Below are positions 53,340 to 62,899 of a DNA stretch of 64,000 bases, piece by piece. Numbering within the stretch: the stretch's first letter is position 1; every line of letters begins with the position of its first letter. A program made the position numbers and the translations under genes. The notes under the pieces were generated by a model, which was not told where the DNA came from, searched no databases, and was given only the letters and a program-made list of their open reading frames with translations. Source of the stretch: Azorhizobium oxalatiphilum (GTDB lineage Bacteria; Pseudomonadota; Alphaproteobacteria; Rhizobiales; Xanthobacteraceae); the NCBI RefSeq assembly GCF_014635325.1, contig NZ_BMCT01000002.1, forward strand, positions 124,001-188,000, read 5' to 3'.

Positions 53340-54401
53340 TTGGCGCGAGCTTCTGCTGACAAGGAACTGACCGAGGGGCCGGAAGGCGACATTCTGCCCG
53401 GCGCGCCGCATCCGCGCCGGCAGGACCGCCTGTTCGGCCATGCGGCCGTGGAAGCGGACCTGATCGCCGAATGGCGCGCGGGTCGTTTGCCGCACGGGCT
53501 GCTGATCGGCGGGCCCGAAGGCATCGGCAAGGCGACACTGGCCTATCGTATCGCGCGCTTCGTGCTGGCCGGTGGCGAGGTTCCCACCACCCAGCACGCC
53601 TTCGATGTGCCGGGCAGTCATCCCGTCGCGCGGCAGGTGGCGGCGCTGACCCATCCGGATCTGCTGGTGCTGCGCCGTGTGCCGGAGCCGGGCGAGGAGA
53701 AGATCCCCACCGTCATTCCCGCCGAGATGGTGCGTAAGGTACGCGCCTTCTTCGGTGCCACGGCGGGCTCGGGTGGATGGCGTGTGTGCATCGTGGATGC
53801 GGTGGACGATCTGAACGCCTTCGGTGCCAATGCGCTGCTGAAGACGCTGGAGGAGCCGCCGCCGCGCGCGTTGTTCCTGCTCATCACCCATGCGCCCGGC
53901 CGCGTGCTGCCCACCATCCGCTCGCGCACCCGCAAGGTGCTGCTGAAACCGCTTGGTGGAGCCGAGGTGCTGGCGGCGCTCGATCATCTGGCCCCCGAGC
54001 TGGGCCTTGAACCCGATGCGCTGCCCGCAGCGGCTGCGGCCAGCGGGGGCAGTGTCCGCCGGGCCATCGTTCTGGCGCGCGGGGAAGGCATGGAGGTCCG
54101 CGGCGCCACGCTGCGGGCGCTGGAGCAACTGCCCGATCCCCGCATGGAGGAACTGCACGCGCTCGGCGCCCGATTGCAGGGCGACCGGGGCGACGGGCTC
54201 GATCTGTTTCTGGAAGCGGTCAGCGACTGGATCGCGGCCGAGGCCACCAGCGGTGCGGCATCGGGCCGCCGCCTTGTCCGGCTGGGCGAGGTGTGGGAGA
54301 ACGTGCAGCGAAACGGAGCGGCGGCCGACACTTACAATCTCGACCGCAAGGCTCTGGTCTTTCGCATTTTCTCCGAGCTGGCGGAGGCCGCGCGCGCGTA
54401 A
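53340..54401 (+). CDS. holB: DNA polymerase III delta' subunit
   Basis: 353 residues, AAA+ clamp-loader subunit. The P-loop region is GGPEGIGKATLAYR, and sensor-type stretches are ANALLKTLEEPPP and PTIRSRTRKVLLKPL. It belongs to the clamp loader with tau/gamma and delta subunits. The start is TTG with a TAGGGAACAGGG site just upstream. The zinc-binding cysteines of many delta' subunits are not evident, as is common in this group. Confidence 0.88.
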   Translation: MARASADKELTEGPEGDILPGAPHPRRQDRLFGHAAVEADLIAEWRAGRLPHGLLIGGPEGIGKATLAYRIARFVLAGGEVPTTQHAFDVPGSHPVARQVAALTHPDLLVLRRVPEPGEEKIPTVIPAEMVRKVRAFFGATAGSGGWRVCIVDAVDDLNAFGANALLKTLEEPPPRALFLLITHAPGRVLPTIRSRTRKVLLKPLGGAEVLAALDHLAPELGLEPDALPAAAAASGGSVRRAIVLARGEGMEVRGATLRALEQLPDPRMEELHALGARLQGDRGDGLDLFLEAVSDWIAAEATSGAASGRRLVRLGEVWENVQRNGAAADTYNLDRKALVFRIFSELAEAARA

Positions 54402-54449
54402 GCGTTCGGTCCGGCCGCGCTTCCCTCGGCCCATTTGTCCGGACGCCAG

Positions 54450-56012
54450 ATGTCAGCCAAGACGCCCTTCTACATCACCACCGCCATCGCCTATCCCAAC
54501 GGCGTGCCGCACATGGGCCATGCCTATGAGGCGATCGCGACCGACTGCATCGCCCGCTTCAAGCGGCTGGATGGCTATGATGTGCGCTTCCTGACCGGCA
54601 CCGACGAGCACGGCATCAAGATGCTGCAGACGGCGCAGAAGGCCGGCATCACGCCCGCCGAACTGCTGGACCGCAACGTGCCTGCCTTCAAGGCCATGGG
54701 GCCGGCGTTCAACCTCTCCAACGACGACTTCATCCGCACCACGGAAGAGCGGCACATCAAGTCGTCGCAGGCGATCTGGGAGCGGATGGCGGCGAACGGG
54801 GACATCTACAAGTCCACCTATTCCGGCTGGTATTCCGTCCGGGACGAGGCCTATTACGCCGAAGACGAGACGACGGTAAACGACCAGAACGTCCGTCTCG
54901 GCCCGCAGGGCACGCCGGTGGAGTGGGTGGAGGAGGAGAGCTATTTCTTCCGCCTCTCCGCCTATCAGCAGAAGCTGCTCGACTTCTATGCGGCCAACCC
55001 CGGCTTCATCATGCCGGAGGCGCGCCGCAACGAGGTGGTGAGCTTCGTGTCTGGCGGTCTGCAGGATCTCTCCATCTCGCGCACCACCTTCGACTGGGGC
55101 ATCCCGGTGCCCGGTGATCCGGCGCACATCATGTATGTGTGGGTGGACGCGCTGACCAACTACATCACCGCGCTCGGCTATCCCGATCAGGACGCCGAGC
55201 TGTTCAAGAAATTCTGGCCGGCTGACTTGCACGTCATCGGCAAGGACATCATCCGCTTCCATGCGGTCTACTGGCCTGCTTTCCTGTGGTCGGCGGGGCT
55301 GGAGCCGCCCAAGCGCGTGTTCGGCCACGGCTTCCTGTTCAACCGCGGGGAGAAGATGTCGAAGTCGGTGGGCAACGTGGTCGATCCGTTCGGCCTCGTT
55401 GAGACCTATGGCGTCGATGCCACGCGCTATTTCTTCCTGCGCGAGGTCTCCTTCGGGCAGGACGGCTCGTACAGCCACGAGGCGATCGTGAACCGCATGA
55501 ATGCGGACCTCGCCAACGACCTCGGCAACCTTGCCCAGCGTTCGCTGTCCATGATCTCGAAGAATCTGGATGGCATGGTGCCCACCCCGGGCCCGCTGTC
55601 TCCGGAGGACGAGGCCATCCTCGCTCTTGCCGACGGCATGCTGGCCAAGGCCCGCGAGGCCATGGAAAGTCAGGCGATCCATCAGTATCTGGCAGCGGTC
55701 TGGGCCGTGGTGGCGGAGGCCAACCGCTATTTCGCGGCGCAGGCGCCGTGGGCGCTGCGCAAGACCGATCCGGCGCGCATGGAAACCGTGCTCTGGACCA
55801 CGGCCGAAGTGATCCGGCAGGTGGCGATCCTCGCCCAGCCGGTGATGCCGGAAAGCGCGGGCAAGATGCTGGACCTGATCCTCGTGCCGGAGGCCGAGCG
55901 CGGCTTCCACACGCTGGGTGGCGGCTTCCGCTTGCAGGGCGGGCTTCAGATCCCGGCTCCTGTCGGCGTGTTCCCGCGCTATGTGGAGCCCGAGGCGCCG
56001 GCCGCCGGCTGA
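54450..56012 (+). CDS. metG: Methionyl-tRNA synthetase
   Basis: 520 residues. Class I signatures are HMGH (21-24, from PHMGHAYEA) and KMSKS (302-306). There are no zinc-binding cysteines in the connective region and no C-terminal tRNA-binding domain, consistent with the short zinc-free MetRS form. ATG 54450 gives the expected [18 protein letters not shown] start. A strong terminator follows, so transcription of the housekeeping run ends here and does not continue to tatD. Confidence 0.94.
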   Translation: MSAKTPFYITTAIAYPNGVPHMGHAYEAIATDCIARFKRLDGYDVRFLTGTDEHGIKMLQTAQKAGITPAELLDRNVPAFKAMGPAFNLSNDDFIRTTEERHIKSSQAIWERMAANGDIYKSTYSGWYSVRDEAYYAEDETTVNDQNVRLGPQGTPVEWVEEESYFFRLSAYQQKLLDFYAANPGFIMPEARRNEVVSFVSGGLQDLSISRTTFDWGIPVPGDPAHIMYVWVDALTNYITALGYPDQDAELFKKFWPADLHVIGKDIIRFHAVYWPAFLWSAGLEPPKRVFGHGFLFNRGEKMSKSVGNVVDPFGLVETYGVDATRYFFLREVSFGQDGSYSHEAIVNRMNADLANDLGNLAQRSLSMISKNLDGMVPTPGPLSPEDEAILALADGMLAKAREAMESQAIHQYLAAVWAVVAEANRYFAAQAPWALRKTDPARMETVLWTTAEVIRQVAILAQPVMPESAGKMLDLILVPEAERGFHTLGGGFRLQGGLQIPAPVGVFPRYVEPEAPAAG

Positions 56013-56035
56013 GATCCAATGCCTGAGAAAAGAAG

Positions 56036-56065
56036 AGCCGGGAGATGCACATCTCCCGGCTTTTT
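56036..56065 (+). terminator. Rho-independent terminator after metG
   Basis: AGCCGGGAGAT (56036-56046) pairs perfectly with ATCTCCCGGCT (56051-56061) around GCAC, followed by TTTT. It begins 23 bases after the metG stop. An A-rich stretch precedes it (GAAAAGAAG), so it may also serve the convergent racemase gene. Confidence 0.9.
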
Positions 56066-56075
56066 GCTGTCCGCT

Positions 56076-56804
56076 TCAGCCGCGCGCGAAGGCGGCCGCC
56101 GCCTCCACATGCAGCGCCGTGGTGTCGAAGACCGGGAAGCCGGGCAGATCATCCTGGCCGATCAGCAGGAAGATTTCCGTGCAGCCGAGGATGACGCCTT
56201 GCGCGCCCTCCACCCGCAAGCCTTGCACCACCCGCAGATATTCGCGCTTCGAGTCCTCCCGCAGGTCGCGCCGGACCAGTTCCTCGAAGATGATGCGGTC
56301 AATGATGCTCTTGTCCGCGTCATCGGGCGACACCAGCTCGATGCCGAAGCGGGTGCGGAAGCGCTCCCGGAGGTCTTCGGACTGCATCACCGGCATGGTG
56401 CCGAGGAGGCCGACCTTGCGCAGTCCCGCCCGTTGGATCGCCTCGGCGGTGGGATCGGCGATGTGGATGAAGGGCGTCGTTCGCCCGGCCATGATGGGCT
56501 CCACCACCCGATGCATGGTGTTGGACACACACAGGATCAGATCCACGCCCGCCCGCTCCAGTCGCTCCACCTTCTCCTGAAGATAGGCGCGGGCCTCATC
56601 CCACAGGCCCCGGCGGACGAAATATTCGATGTTTCCGAAGTTCACCGAGACGATGATGATCTCGCCATTGTCCCAGCCCCCCAGCTCACCGTTCAGGCGT
56701 TCGTTGAGCAACCGATAATATTCGCCGGTGGCCTGATTGCTCATGCCGCCGAGGATGCCGATGGTCTTCTGCGGCAGGGGGCGTTGTAGCGTCGTCCGGT
56801 TCAT
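56076..56804 (-). CDS. Aspartate/glutamate-type amino acid racemase (YgeA/RacX-like)
   Basis: 242 residues of the Asp/Glu racemase superfamily. It has KTIGILGGMSNQATGEYY near the N-terminus and GCTEI near the C-terminus, where the second catalytic Cys lies. The first site reads VSNTMH, with Ser where cofactor-independent racemases have Cys; YgeA-type racemases have Thr there. So it is probably a broad-specificity racemase with a Ser/Cys pair. It produces D-amino acids or interconverts them, possibly for cell-wall use. The divergent AraC regulator gene starts 108 bases away. Confidence 0.8.
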   Translation of the reverse strand: MNRTTLQRPLPQKTIGILGGMSNQATGEYYRLLNERLNGELGGWDNGEIIIVSVNFGNIEYFVRRGLWDEARAYLQEKVERLERAGVDLILCVSNTMHRVVEPIMAGRTTPFIHIADPTAEAIQRAGLRKVGLLGTMPVMQSEDLRERFRTRFGIELVSPDDADKSIIDRIIFEELVRRDLREDSKREYLRVVQGLRVEGAQGVILGCTEIFLLIGQDDLPGFPVFDTTALHVEAAAAFARG

Positions 56805-56912
56805 GGTGCTGGAGATCTGTCCGTTGAGAAATGCGCGCCCATGGTGACGGCTCACCGGTGCCAATGATTGGAAAAACCTGCGCATCACCGCCGGACGGGA
56901 TATGGTCGCAGG

Positions 56913-57746
56913 ATGGCGATCAGGCGTGACAGGATGACGTTGTGGCGGGAGGCCGACCTGCCGGATGGGCTGGAGATTCTGCGCGCCTCCTGTTTCGATC
57001 ATCGCTATCCCGCGCATTTCCACGATGAATTCGTCTTCGCCGCCTTCGCGCGCGGGGCGCAACGACATCGCATCGCGCGCTTCGAGGGCGTGGCGGAGGC
57101 TGGCACGCTGATGGTCATTCCGCCGGGCGAGGTGCATACGGGGGAGGCTGTGGAGCGCAGCAGGGGATGGGACTATTGCGCCTTCTATCCTTCGGCCCGC
57201 TTCGTGGAGGCCATCGCCGACGAGGTGCTGGGCGGCAGCGGGCCGGTGGATTTTCAGGGCGAAGTGCTGCGACATGATCCGGAGCTGGCCCGACATCTGC
57301 TGGAGGCCAGTGCAGCCATCGGCGCGTCAGGAGATGTGCTGACGCGGCAGTGTGCGGCCTATGCGGCCTTCGGCGCCGTGATCGCGCGTTATGGCGAGCG
57401 CCCCTCGGGTCGCCGGCGGGCGGAAGCGGCGGACACGGCCATGGGACAAGCGATCGCCTTTCTGGAGGCGCACCATGGCGAGCCCATCGGCGTGAATGCG
57501 GTCGCGGAAACGGTTGGGCTGAGCCCATATCACTTCATGCGCTCGTTCCGCGCGAAGACGGGCCTGTCCGTTCATCGCTATCTGACGCAGATCCGGCTCA
57601 ATCACGCCAAGGCGCTGTTGCTGCGAGGCGAAAGCGCGGCCGAGGTTGCGCTCGGCGCGGGCTTCTTCGACCAGAGCCATCTCATCAACCAGTTCCGGGC
57701 GCAGTTCGGCGTGACGCCGGGCGCTTTCGTTGCCGCCAGCCGGTAG
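56913..57746 (+). CDS. AraC-family transcriptional regulator
   Basis: 277 residues. An N-terminal cupin sensing domain (YPAHFHDEFVFAAF, GTLMVIPPGEVHTG) is followed by two helix-turn-helix motifs (VNAVAETVGLSPYHFMRSFR and AAEVALGAGFFDQSHLINQF). It is divergent from the racemase gene, which is a likely target. ATG 56913 is chosen; ATG 56934 also fits. A dispersed repeat starts right after its stop. Confidence 0.85.
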   Translation: MAIRRDRMTLWREADLPDGLEILRASCFDHRYPAHFHDEFVFAAFARGAQRHRIARFEGVAEAGTLMVIPPGEVHTGEAVERSRGWDYCAFYPSARFVEAIADEVLGGSGPVDFQGEVLRHDPELARHLLEASAAIGASGDVLTRQCAAYAAFGAVIARYGERPSGRRRAEAADTAMGQAIAFLEAHHGEPIGVNAVAETVGLSPYHFMRSFRAKTGLSVHRYLTQIRLNHAKALLLRGESAAEVALGAGFFDQSHLINQFRAQFGVTPGAFVAASR

Positions 57747-57850
57747 GGCGTTTCATTGTTTCATGGAAACACTGAAACGCTCCAACGTATTGATAGAGAA
57801 TGTTTTTCGGCTTGGATGCGGAGCAATCAAAGCCGAACATGCTCCAGGGC
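57747..57850 (+). repeat. Dispersed palindromic intergenic repeat, copy 1
   Basis: About 104 bases, closely matching the copy at 63684-63788. Shared blocks are GTTTCATGGAAAC, CTCCAAC, TTGATAGAGAA and ACATGCTC. The left part forms a hairpin (GCGTTTC with GAAACGC), and the centre forms another around GGCTT...AAGCC. Such elements with a terminal 'catgctctag' are frequent in rhizobial genomes. This copy lies between the AraC gene and the 3' end of bioY. Confidence 0.8.
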
Positions 57851-57852
57851 CG

Positions 57853-58413
57853 TCAGCGGACGCGTCGGCCGAGGGTGCGTTCCGCCAACAGCACGGTGGC
57901 GGTGGCCAGCAGCACCTTCACCACCGAGCCGGGGAGGAAGGGAATGAGACCCTTCTGGAGGGCGACGGCGGTACCGATCTTGGACGCCAGCCAGCCCACG
58001 CCGAAGGTAAGCAGCACCGCATGGCCGAGCGCCATGATGCCGATCCACGCCAGGATGGTGCGGCGGCCGGCACGCTCCGCCAGCCAGCCGACCACGAGGG
58101 CGGCAATCAGGAAGCCCACCAGATAGCCGCCGGTGGGGCCGGTGAGCACGGCGAGCCCGCCCTTGGCGCCGGAGAAGACCGGCGCGCCCAGAAGGCCGAC
58201 CACCAGATAGCCACCGACGATCTCGCCCGCGAGCCGCCAGCCGGCGAGCGCCGCCAGCGTCACCAGCGCGTAGCTCTGCAAGGTCATGGGCACCGGCACC
58301 ATGGGCACGCTCGCCTGCGCGCTGGCTGCCATGACGGCCGCACCCAGCACCACGAGGGCGAGCCGCCAGACCAGCGAGCGATCGGCGAGGCGGGCGAGGG
58401 GGGCGGCGTGCAT
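57853..58413 (-). CDS. bioY: BioY-family biotin transporter
   Basis: 186 residues, six membrane helices, with BioY motifs VPVPMTLQSYA and LTGPTGGYLVGF. BioY is the biotin-binding S component of ECF importers; no energising bioM/bioN genes are nearby, and solitary BioY proteins can work alone or with shared modules. I saw no clear BioR box in the 158 bases between this gene and tatD. Confidence 0.88.
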   Translation of the reverse strand: MHAAPLARLADRSLVWRLALVVLGAAVMAASAQASVPMVPVPMTLQSYALVTLAALAGWRLAGEIVGGYLVVGLLGAPVFSGAKGGLAVLTGPTGGYLVGFLIAALVVGWLAERAGRRTILAWIGIMALGHAVLLTFGVGWLASKIGTAVALQKGLIPFLPGSVVKVLLATATVLLAERTLGRRVR

Positions 58414-58571
58414 CCGGCGTCTCCTGAGGATCTTGTTATGCCGCTTCCTATCGGGGGAAAGGCCTATCGACGCAAGGGTAGCGCTTCCGTTCGAGCGCTC
58501 ACGCCTCGACGGGCCGGCCGGCAGCGCCTATGTGAGGGGCAATCCTTTTCGCCTCAGGTGCCGCGTTTCCC

Positions 58572-59351
58572 ATGCTTGTCGACAGCCACTGCCATCTTGA
58601 TTTTCCCGATTTCGCCGCGGAACTGCCGGATGTGATCGCCCGCGCCAATGCGGCTGGTGTGACGCATTTCGTCACCATTTCAACGCGGGTGAAGCGGTTT
58701 GCCGAGATCCTGGCGATCGCGGAGCGATTCCCGCAGGTGAGCTGCTCGGTGGGCACCCATCCCCATCAGGCTCATGAGGAACTGGACATCACCACGGAAG
58801 ATCTGGTGCGCCTGTCCGCCCACCCCAAGGTGGTGGCCATCGGCGAGGTGGGGCTCGACTATCATTATGACAACAGCCCGCGTGAGGCGCAGGCGTACGG
58901 CTTCCACACCCACATCGCTGCCGCACGCGAGACCGGCCTGCCGCTGGTGATCCACGCCCGCGAGGCTGATGACGACGTGGCCGCCATTCTGGAAGCCGAG
59001 AGCGCCAGGGGCGCTTTTCCTTTCCTGCTGCATTGCTACACGGGCGGCGCGGACCTCGCGCAGCGGGCGATTGCGCTCGGTGGCTATGTGTCCTTCTCCG
59101 GCGTCATCACCTTCAAGAAGAGCGAGGAACTCCGCGCGCTCGCCGCCAGCCTGCCGGAGGACCGGCTGCTGGTGGAGACGGACGCCCCCTTCCTCGCCCC
59201 CATGCCCCATCGCGGCAAGCGCAACGAACCCGCCTTCGTGCGCAACACCGCCACCGTGCTGGCCGAGACGCGGGGCGTGAGCCTTGAGGAGATCGCGGCG
59301 CGCACCACCGAGAATTTCTATAGGCTGTTCTCGAAAGCCGCCCGGACCTGA
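58572..59351 (+). CDS. TatD-family metal-dependent hydrolase (YcfH-like)
   Basis: 259 residues, TIM-barrel amidohydrolase. Metal ligands are in SHCHLDF (His6, His8), with GEVGLDYHYD, PLVIHAREADDDV and LLVETDAPFL further on. Family members act as DNases or deacylases. In relatives this gene usually follows metG directly; here a ~2.5-kb racemase-AraC-bioY block and a terminator intervene. Confidence 0.88.
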   Translation: MLVDSHCHLDFPDFAAELPDVIARANAAGVTHFVTISTRVKRFAEILAIAERFPQVSCSVGTHPHQAHEELDITTEDLVRLSAHPKVVAIGEVGLDYHYDNSPREAQAYGFHTHIAAARETGLPLVIHAREADDDVAAILEAESARGAFPFLLHCYTGGADLAQRAIALGGYVSFSGVITFKKSEELRALAASLPEDRLLVETDAPFLAPMPHRGKRNEPAFVRNTATVLAETRGVSLEEIAARTTENFYRLFSKAART

Positions 59352-59416
59352 GACCGGGCACGGCCCGAAGACGGCGCCAAGCCGCGCGGGCGAGGAGACG
59401 CACAAGGAGAGTGGGC

Positions 59417-59953
59417 TTGGATCACGATCACTACGCCGACGCCTATATCCGCAGCATCCTGAGCGAGGTGAAGACCATCGCCATCGTGGGGGCGAGCGCC
59501 AATGCCGCCCGCCCGTCCTTCTTCGTCACCAAATATCTGGCCGAGCGCGGCTTCAAGGTGTTCCCGGTCAATCCGGGGCAGGCGGGCAAGGAGATCGCCG
59601 GCCTGCTTACCTATGCCACGCTGAAGGACATTCCCGAGCCCATCGACATGGTGGACATCTTCCGCGCCTCCGAGCATGTGCCGCAGGTCGTGGATGACGC
59701 GCTGGCGCTCTCGCCGCTGCCCAAGGTGATCTGGATGCAGCTCACCGTGCGCAATGACGAGGCCGCCTCGAAAGCCGAGGCGGCGGGACTCAAGGTGGTG
59801 ATGAACCGCTGCCCCAAGATCGAATATGCCCGTCTCTCCGGTGAGATCGGCTGGACCGGGGTGAACAGCCGGACCATCTCCTCCAAGCGGCCGCTGAGGC
59901 TGGGGCAGGGCGTGCAGCGCCTGTCCCTCGATCGGTCCGGCTGGAAGAAGTAG
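59417..59953 (+). CDS. CoA-binding domain protein (YccU-like)
   Basis: 178 residues with a Rossmann-type CoA-binding fold: KTIAIVGASANAARPSFFV and VFPVNPGQAGKEIAG. The C-terminal MNRCPKIEY region is typical of the YccU family. Function is unknown beyond CoA binding. A TTG at 59417 is preferred because the AAGGAGA ribosome site is six bases away; a GTG at 59411 would sit directly on it. Confidence 0.82.
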   Translation: MDHDHYADAYIRSILSEVKTIAIVGASANAARPSFFVTKYLAERGFKVFPVNPGQAGKEIAGLLTYATLKDIPEPIDMVDIFRASEHVPQVVDDALALSPLPKVIWMQLTVRNDEAASKAEAAGLKVVMNRCPKIEYARLSGEIGWTGVNSRTISSKRPLRLGQGVQRLSLDRSGWKK

Positions 59954-60127
59954 CTCCAGTTTCGGAGAATTCCACAATCAACATGCCGCACGCGGGTTGG
60001 CTGGATATCCACCCCGCATGACTGCATGATGCGTGTGACGCGGTAGCCGAACGAGCTTTCGCGCGGAGGAATTCTGCCGGCTGTCCGCGCCCTCCGGTGC
60101 GTGCCCCGGCGGCAAGGAGAGACGCTT

Positions 60128-61411
60128 ATGAGCGACCACACCCCCGGCTTTTCCACCCTCGCCATCCATGCCGGCGCGCAGCCCGACCCGACCACGGGAG
60201 CGCGGGCGACGCCCATCTATCAGACGACCTCCTTCGTCTTCGACGATGTGGACCATGCGGCGGCGCTGTTCGGCCTGCAGACCTTTGGCAACATCTACAC
60301 CCGCATCGGCAATCCCACCGTTTCGGTGCTGGAAGAGCGGGTGGCGGCACTGGAGGGCGGCACGGCGGCGCTGGGTGTGGCCTCCGGCCATGCGGCCCAG
60401 CATCTGGTGTTCCACACGCTGCTGGAGCCGGGCGATGAGTTCATCGCCTCCCGCAAGCTCTATGGCGGCTCCATCAACCAGTTCAACCATGCCTTCAAGA
60501 GCTATGGCTGGAACGTGGTGTGGGCGGATCCGGACGACATCTCCAGCTTCGAAGCCGCGGTGACGCCGAAGACCAAGGCCATCTTCGTGGAGAGCATCGC
60601 CAATCCGGGCGGCATCGTCACGGATCTGAAGGCCATTTCGGCGGTGGCGAAGAAGGCGGGCGTGCCGCTGATCGTGGATAACACGCTGGCCACGCCCTAT
60701 CTGTGGCGCCCCTTCGAGCATGGCGCCGATATCGTCATCCATTCCGCCACCAAGTTCCTTGGCGGCCATGGCAATTCCATCGGCGGCGTGATCGTGGACG
60801 GCGGCACGTTCGACTGGACGGCCTCGGGGCGATATCCCTTCCTCACCAAGCCGCGCCCGGAATATCAGGGCATCGTGCTGCACGAGACGTTCGGCAATTT
60901 CGCCTTCGCCATCGCCTGCCGCGTGCTCGGCCTGCGCGATCTCGGCCCGGCGCTGTCGCCCTTCAACGCCTTCCTGATCCTCACCGGCATCGAGACGCTG
61001 GGTTTGCGCGTGCAGAAGCATTCGGACAATGCGCTGGAGGTGGCGAAATTCCTCAGCCAGCATCCGGCGGTGGCAGGAGTCAATTACGCCGGCCTGCCCG
61101 GCGACCGTTACTACGACCTTGCCAAGACCTATCTGCCCAAGGGGGCGGGCGCGGTGTTCACCTTCCGGCTGAAGGGCGGCTATGAGGCGGGCGTGAGCCT
61201 TGTCTCCAACGTGGAGCTGTTCTCGCATCTGGCGAATATCGGCGACACCCGCTCGCTGATCATCCATCCCGCCTCCACCACCCATCGTCAGCTCTCCGAC
61301 GAGCAGAAGACGCTGGCCGGCGCCGGGCCGGAGGTGGTGCGTCTGTCCATCGGCATCGAGGATGCCGCCGACATCATCGCCGATCTCGATCAGGCGCTCG
61401 CCAAGCTCTGA
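60128..61411 (+). CDS. metY: O-acetylhomoserine aminocarboxypropyltransferase (sulfhydrylase)
   Basis: 427 residues, Cys/Met metabolism PLP family, the longer MetY type. The PLP lysine is in [10 protein letters not shown]. It makes homocysteine from O-acetylhomoserine and sulfide. The ATG has an AAGGAGAG site. The 174-base leader after the CoA-binding gene has small dyads (for example TGGATATCCA near 60001), but I could not match it to a SAM riboswitch. Confidence 0.9.
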   Translation: MSDHTPGFSTLAIHAGAQPDPTTGARATPIYQTTSFVFDDVDHAAALFGLQTFGNIYTRIGNPTVSVLEERVAALEGGTAALGVASGHAAQHLVFHTLLEPGDEFIASRKLYGGSINQFNHAFKSYGWNVVWADPDDISSFEAAVTPKTKAIFVESIANPGGIVTDLKAISAVAKKAGVPLIVDNTLATPYLWRPFEHGADIVIHSATKFLGGHGNSIGGVIVDGGTFDWTASGRYPFLTKPRPEYQGIVLHETFGNFAFAIACRVLGLRDLGPALSPFNAFLILTGIETLGLRVQKHSDNALEVAKFLSQHPAVAGVNYAGLPGDRYYDLAKTYLPKGAGAVFTFRLKGGYEAGVSLVSNVELFSHLANIGDTRSLIIHPASTTHRQLSDEQKTLAGAGPEVVRLSIGIEDAADIIADLDQALAKL

Positions 61412-61455
61412 TTGGAAGCGGAGATCCGTTGAAGTGTGAGAGGCGGATTCACGGA

Positions 61456-62382
61456 TCAGATTGATGCAATCTGATCCGATCCGGCTCTCAGACGGCCATT
61501 GCCGTCCCCATGCACCTCGCGGCTCAGCGCCAGCCAGGCGCGGGCCGCGTGGGACAGGTAGCCGCCGCGCCGCCAGACCAGCGCCATGTGCCAGCTGGTT
61601 GCCGGCTCGTCCAGAAGCACACGGGCGACGCCGGGATGCTGGCGCTGGGCGGCGATCATGCGCGGCAGGAAAGCCACGCCCATGCCGGCCGCCACCAGAC
61701 CCACGAGGAAGTCGATCTGGCCACTGCGCGCGACAATGGCGGGATGGACGCCGCGCTGCTGCCATGCCTCGCGCAGCACCTTGTTGAGGGCAAAGCCTTC
61801 CTCGAACAGCAGGAGGGGCGAGTCCGCGAGCGAGATGAAATCGCAGGAGGCGGCGAGGGCGAGCGGATGGGCCGCCGGCAAGAGCGCCATCAGCGGCTCA
61901 GCGTGCACGGACTGCCACTCGAAATCCTCCGCCACCGGCAGCAGGGAGCCGGCCAGGTCCAGTTCGCCGGTGAGGATCATCTCCTCCAGCCGGGCGCTGC
62001 CGTGCTCCACGAGCTGGATCTCGATGCCGGGATAACGACTGCGATAGAGGGCGAACAGCGGCGCGAACAGCGTGTCCGAGCCCAGCGGCGGCAGGCCGAG
62101 GCGCAGGCTGCCGCGCTTGAGGCCGCGCAATTCACCCAGCTCGGCCACGAGGTCGTCGCGCTCTGCCAGCATGGTGAGGGCACGGCGATAAACGATCTCG
62201 CCCGCCGCCGTCAGCTTGCTCTTGTGGCCGACGCGGTCGAGGAGGGGGACGCCAAGCTCCTCCTCCAGCTGCTTCACCGCTTTGCTGATGGTGCTCTGAG
62301 TGGCGAACACGGCCTTGGCGGCCTGCGAGAAGCCGCCCTGCCGCACCACCTCGACGAAGGCGCGAAGGGTTCGTAATTCCAT
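61456..62382 (-). CDS. LysR-family transcriptional regulator, divergent from lrgAB
   Basis: 308 residues: winged helix-turn-helix (LRTLRAFVEVVRQGGFSQAA ... ATQSTISKAVKQLEEELG) and an effector-binding domain. It is divergent from lrgA with 121 bases between starts, the usual layout of a LysR gene (CidR-like) controlling a holin-like lrgAB/cidAB pair. The inducer may be an organic acid such as pyruvate or acetate, by analogy with CidR. Confidence 0.87.
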   Translation of the reverse strand: MELRTLRAFVEVVRQGGFSQAAKAVFATQSTISKAVKQLEEELGVPLLDRVGHKSKLTAAGEIVYRRALTMLAERDDLVAELGELRGLKRGSLRLGLPPLGSDTLFAPLFALYRSRYPGIEIQLVEHGSARLEEMILTGELDLAGSLLPVAEDFEWQSVHAEPLMALLPAAHPLALAASCDFISLADSPLLLFEEGFALNKVLREAWQQRGVHPAIVARSGQIDFLVGLVAAGMGVAFLPRMIAAQRQHPGVARVLLDEPATSWHMALVWRRGGYLSHAARAWLALSREVHGDGNGRLRAGSDQIASI

Positions 62383-62503
62383 TACTATTCCATATGCGAC
62401 TTATCTAAATTCCGCCAATTCATTTTACGCATACTGCGATGCAGCGTAATGATATGGGCAAGCCGGAGTCGCCGGCACCTTCCAGCATTTCCAAAGCATC
62501 GCC

Positions 62504-62899
62504 ATGATCCAGCGCTCCTTCTCCCTCCTCACCATGTTGCGCCGCACACGTCTGGCGCAGGTGGTCCTGCTCGCCATCGTCTGGTTCGTCAGCGATCTGG
62601 CGGTGCGCGCCTTCGACCTGCCGCTGCCGGCGGGCGTGATCGGCATGGTCGCGGTTCTGGCGCTGCTGGGTTCCGGCGTGCTGAAGGTTCATTCGGTCTC
62701 GGGTGGGGCCAAATGGCTGCTGGCGGAAATGCTGCTGTTCTTCGTGCCGTCGGTTCTGGCGGTGCTGGATCACTCGGAATTCCTCGGGGCCGTCGGCCTC
62801 AAGATCGCGGCGGTGATCGTGGTGGGCACGGTCCTCGTGATGGCCTCCACGGCGCTGACCGTGGACCTGTGCTACCGCTGGAGAGCCCGCCATGCCTGA
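62504..62899 (+). CDS. lrgA: CidA/LrgA-family holin-like membrane protein
   Basis: 131 residues with four membrane helices and the LrgA pattern LPLPAGVIGMVAVLALL and FFVPSVLAVLD. In Gram-positive bacteria CidA/LrgA affects autolysis, and the LrgAB pair has been linked to pyruvate transport. Its 3' end overlaps lrgB by eight bases. Confidence 0.87.
   Translation: MIQRSFSLLTMLRRTRLAQVVLLAIVWFVSDLAVRAFDLPLPAGVIGMVAVLALLGSGVLKVHSVSGGAKWLLAEMLLFFVPSVLAVLDHSEFLGAVGLKIAAVIVVGTVLVMASTALTVDLCYRWRARHA

Noticed and set aside
54450-56012. Loss of zinc site in MetG as an anomaly
   Set aside because: Zinc-free short MetRS forms are common, and HMGH and KMSKS are intact.
58414-58571. BioR-binding box upstream of bioY
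   Set aside because: No TTATnnATAA-like palindrome was found in the 158-base gap.
59954-60127. SAM riboswitch upstream of metY
   Set aside because: Short dyads exist but I could not match the core of SAM-II or other SAM aptamers. A covariance-model scan would decide.
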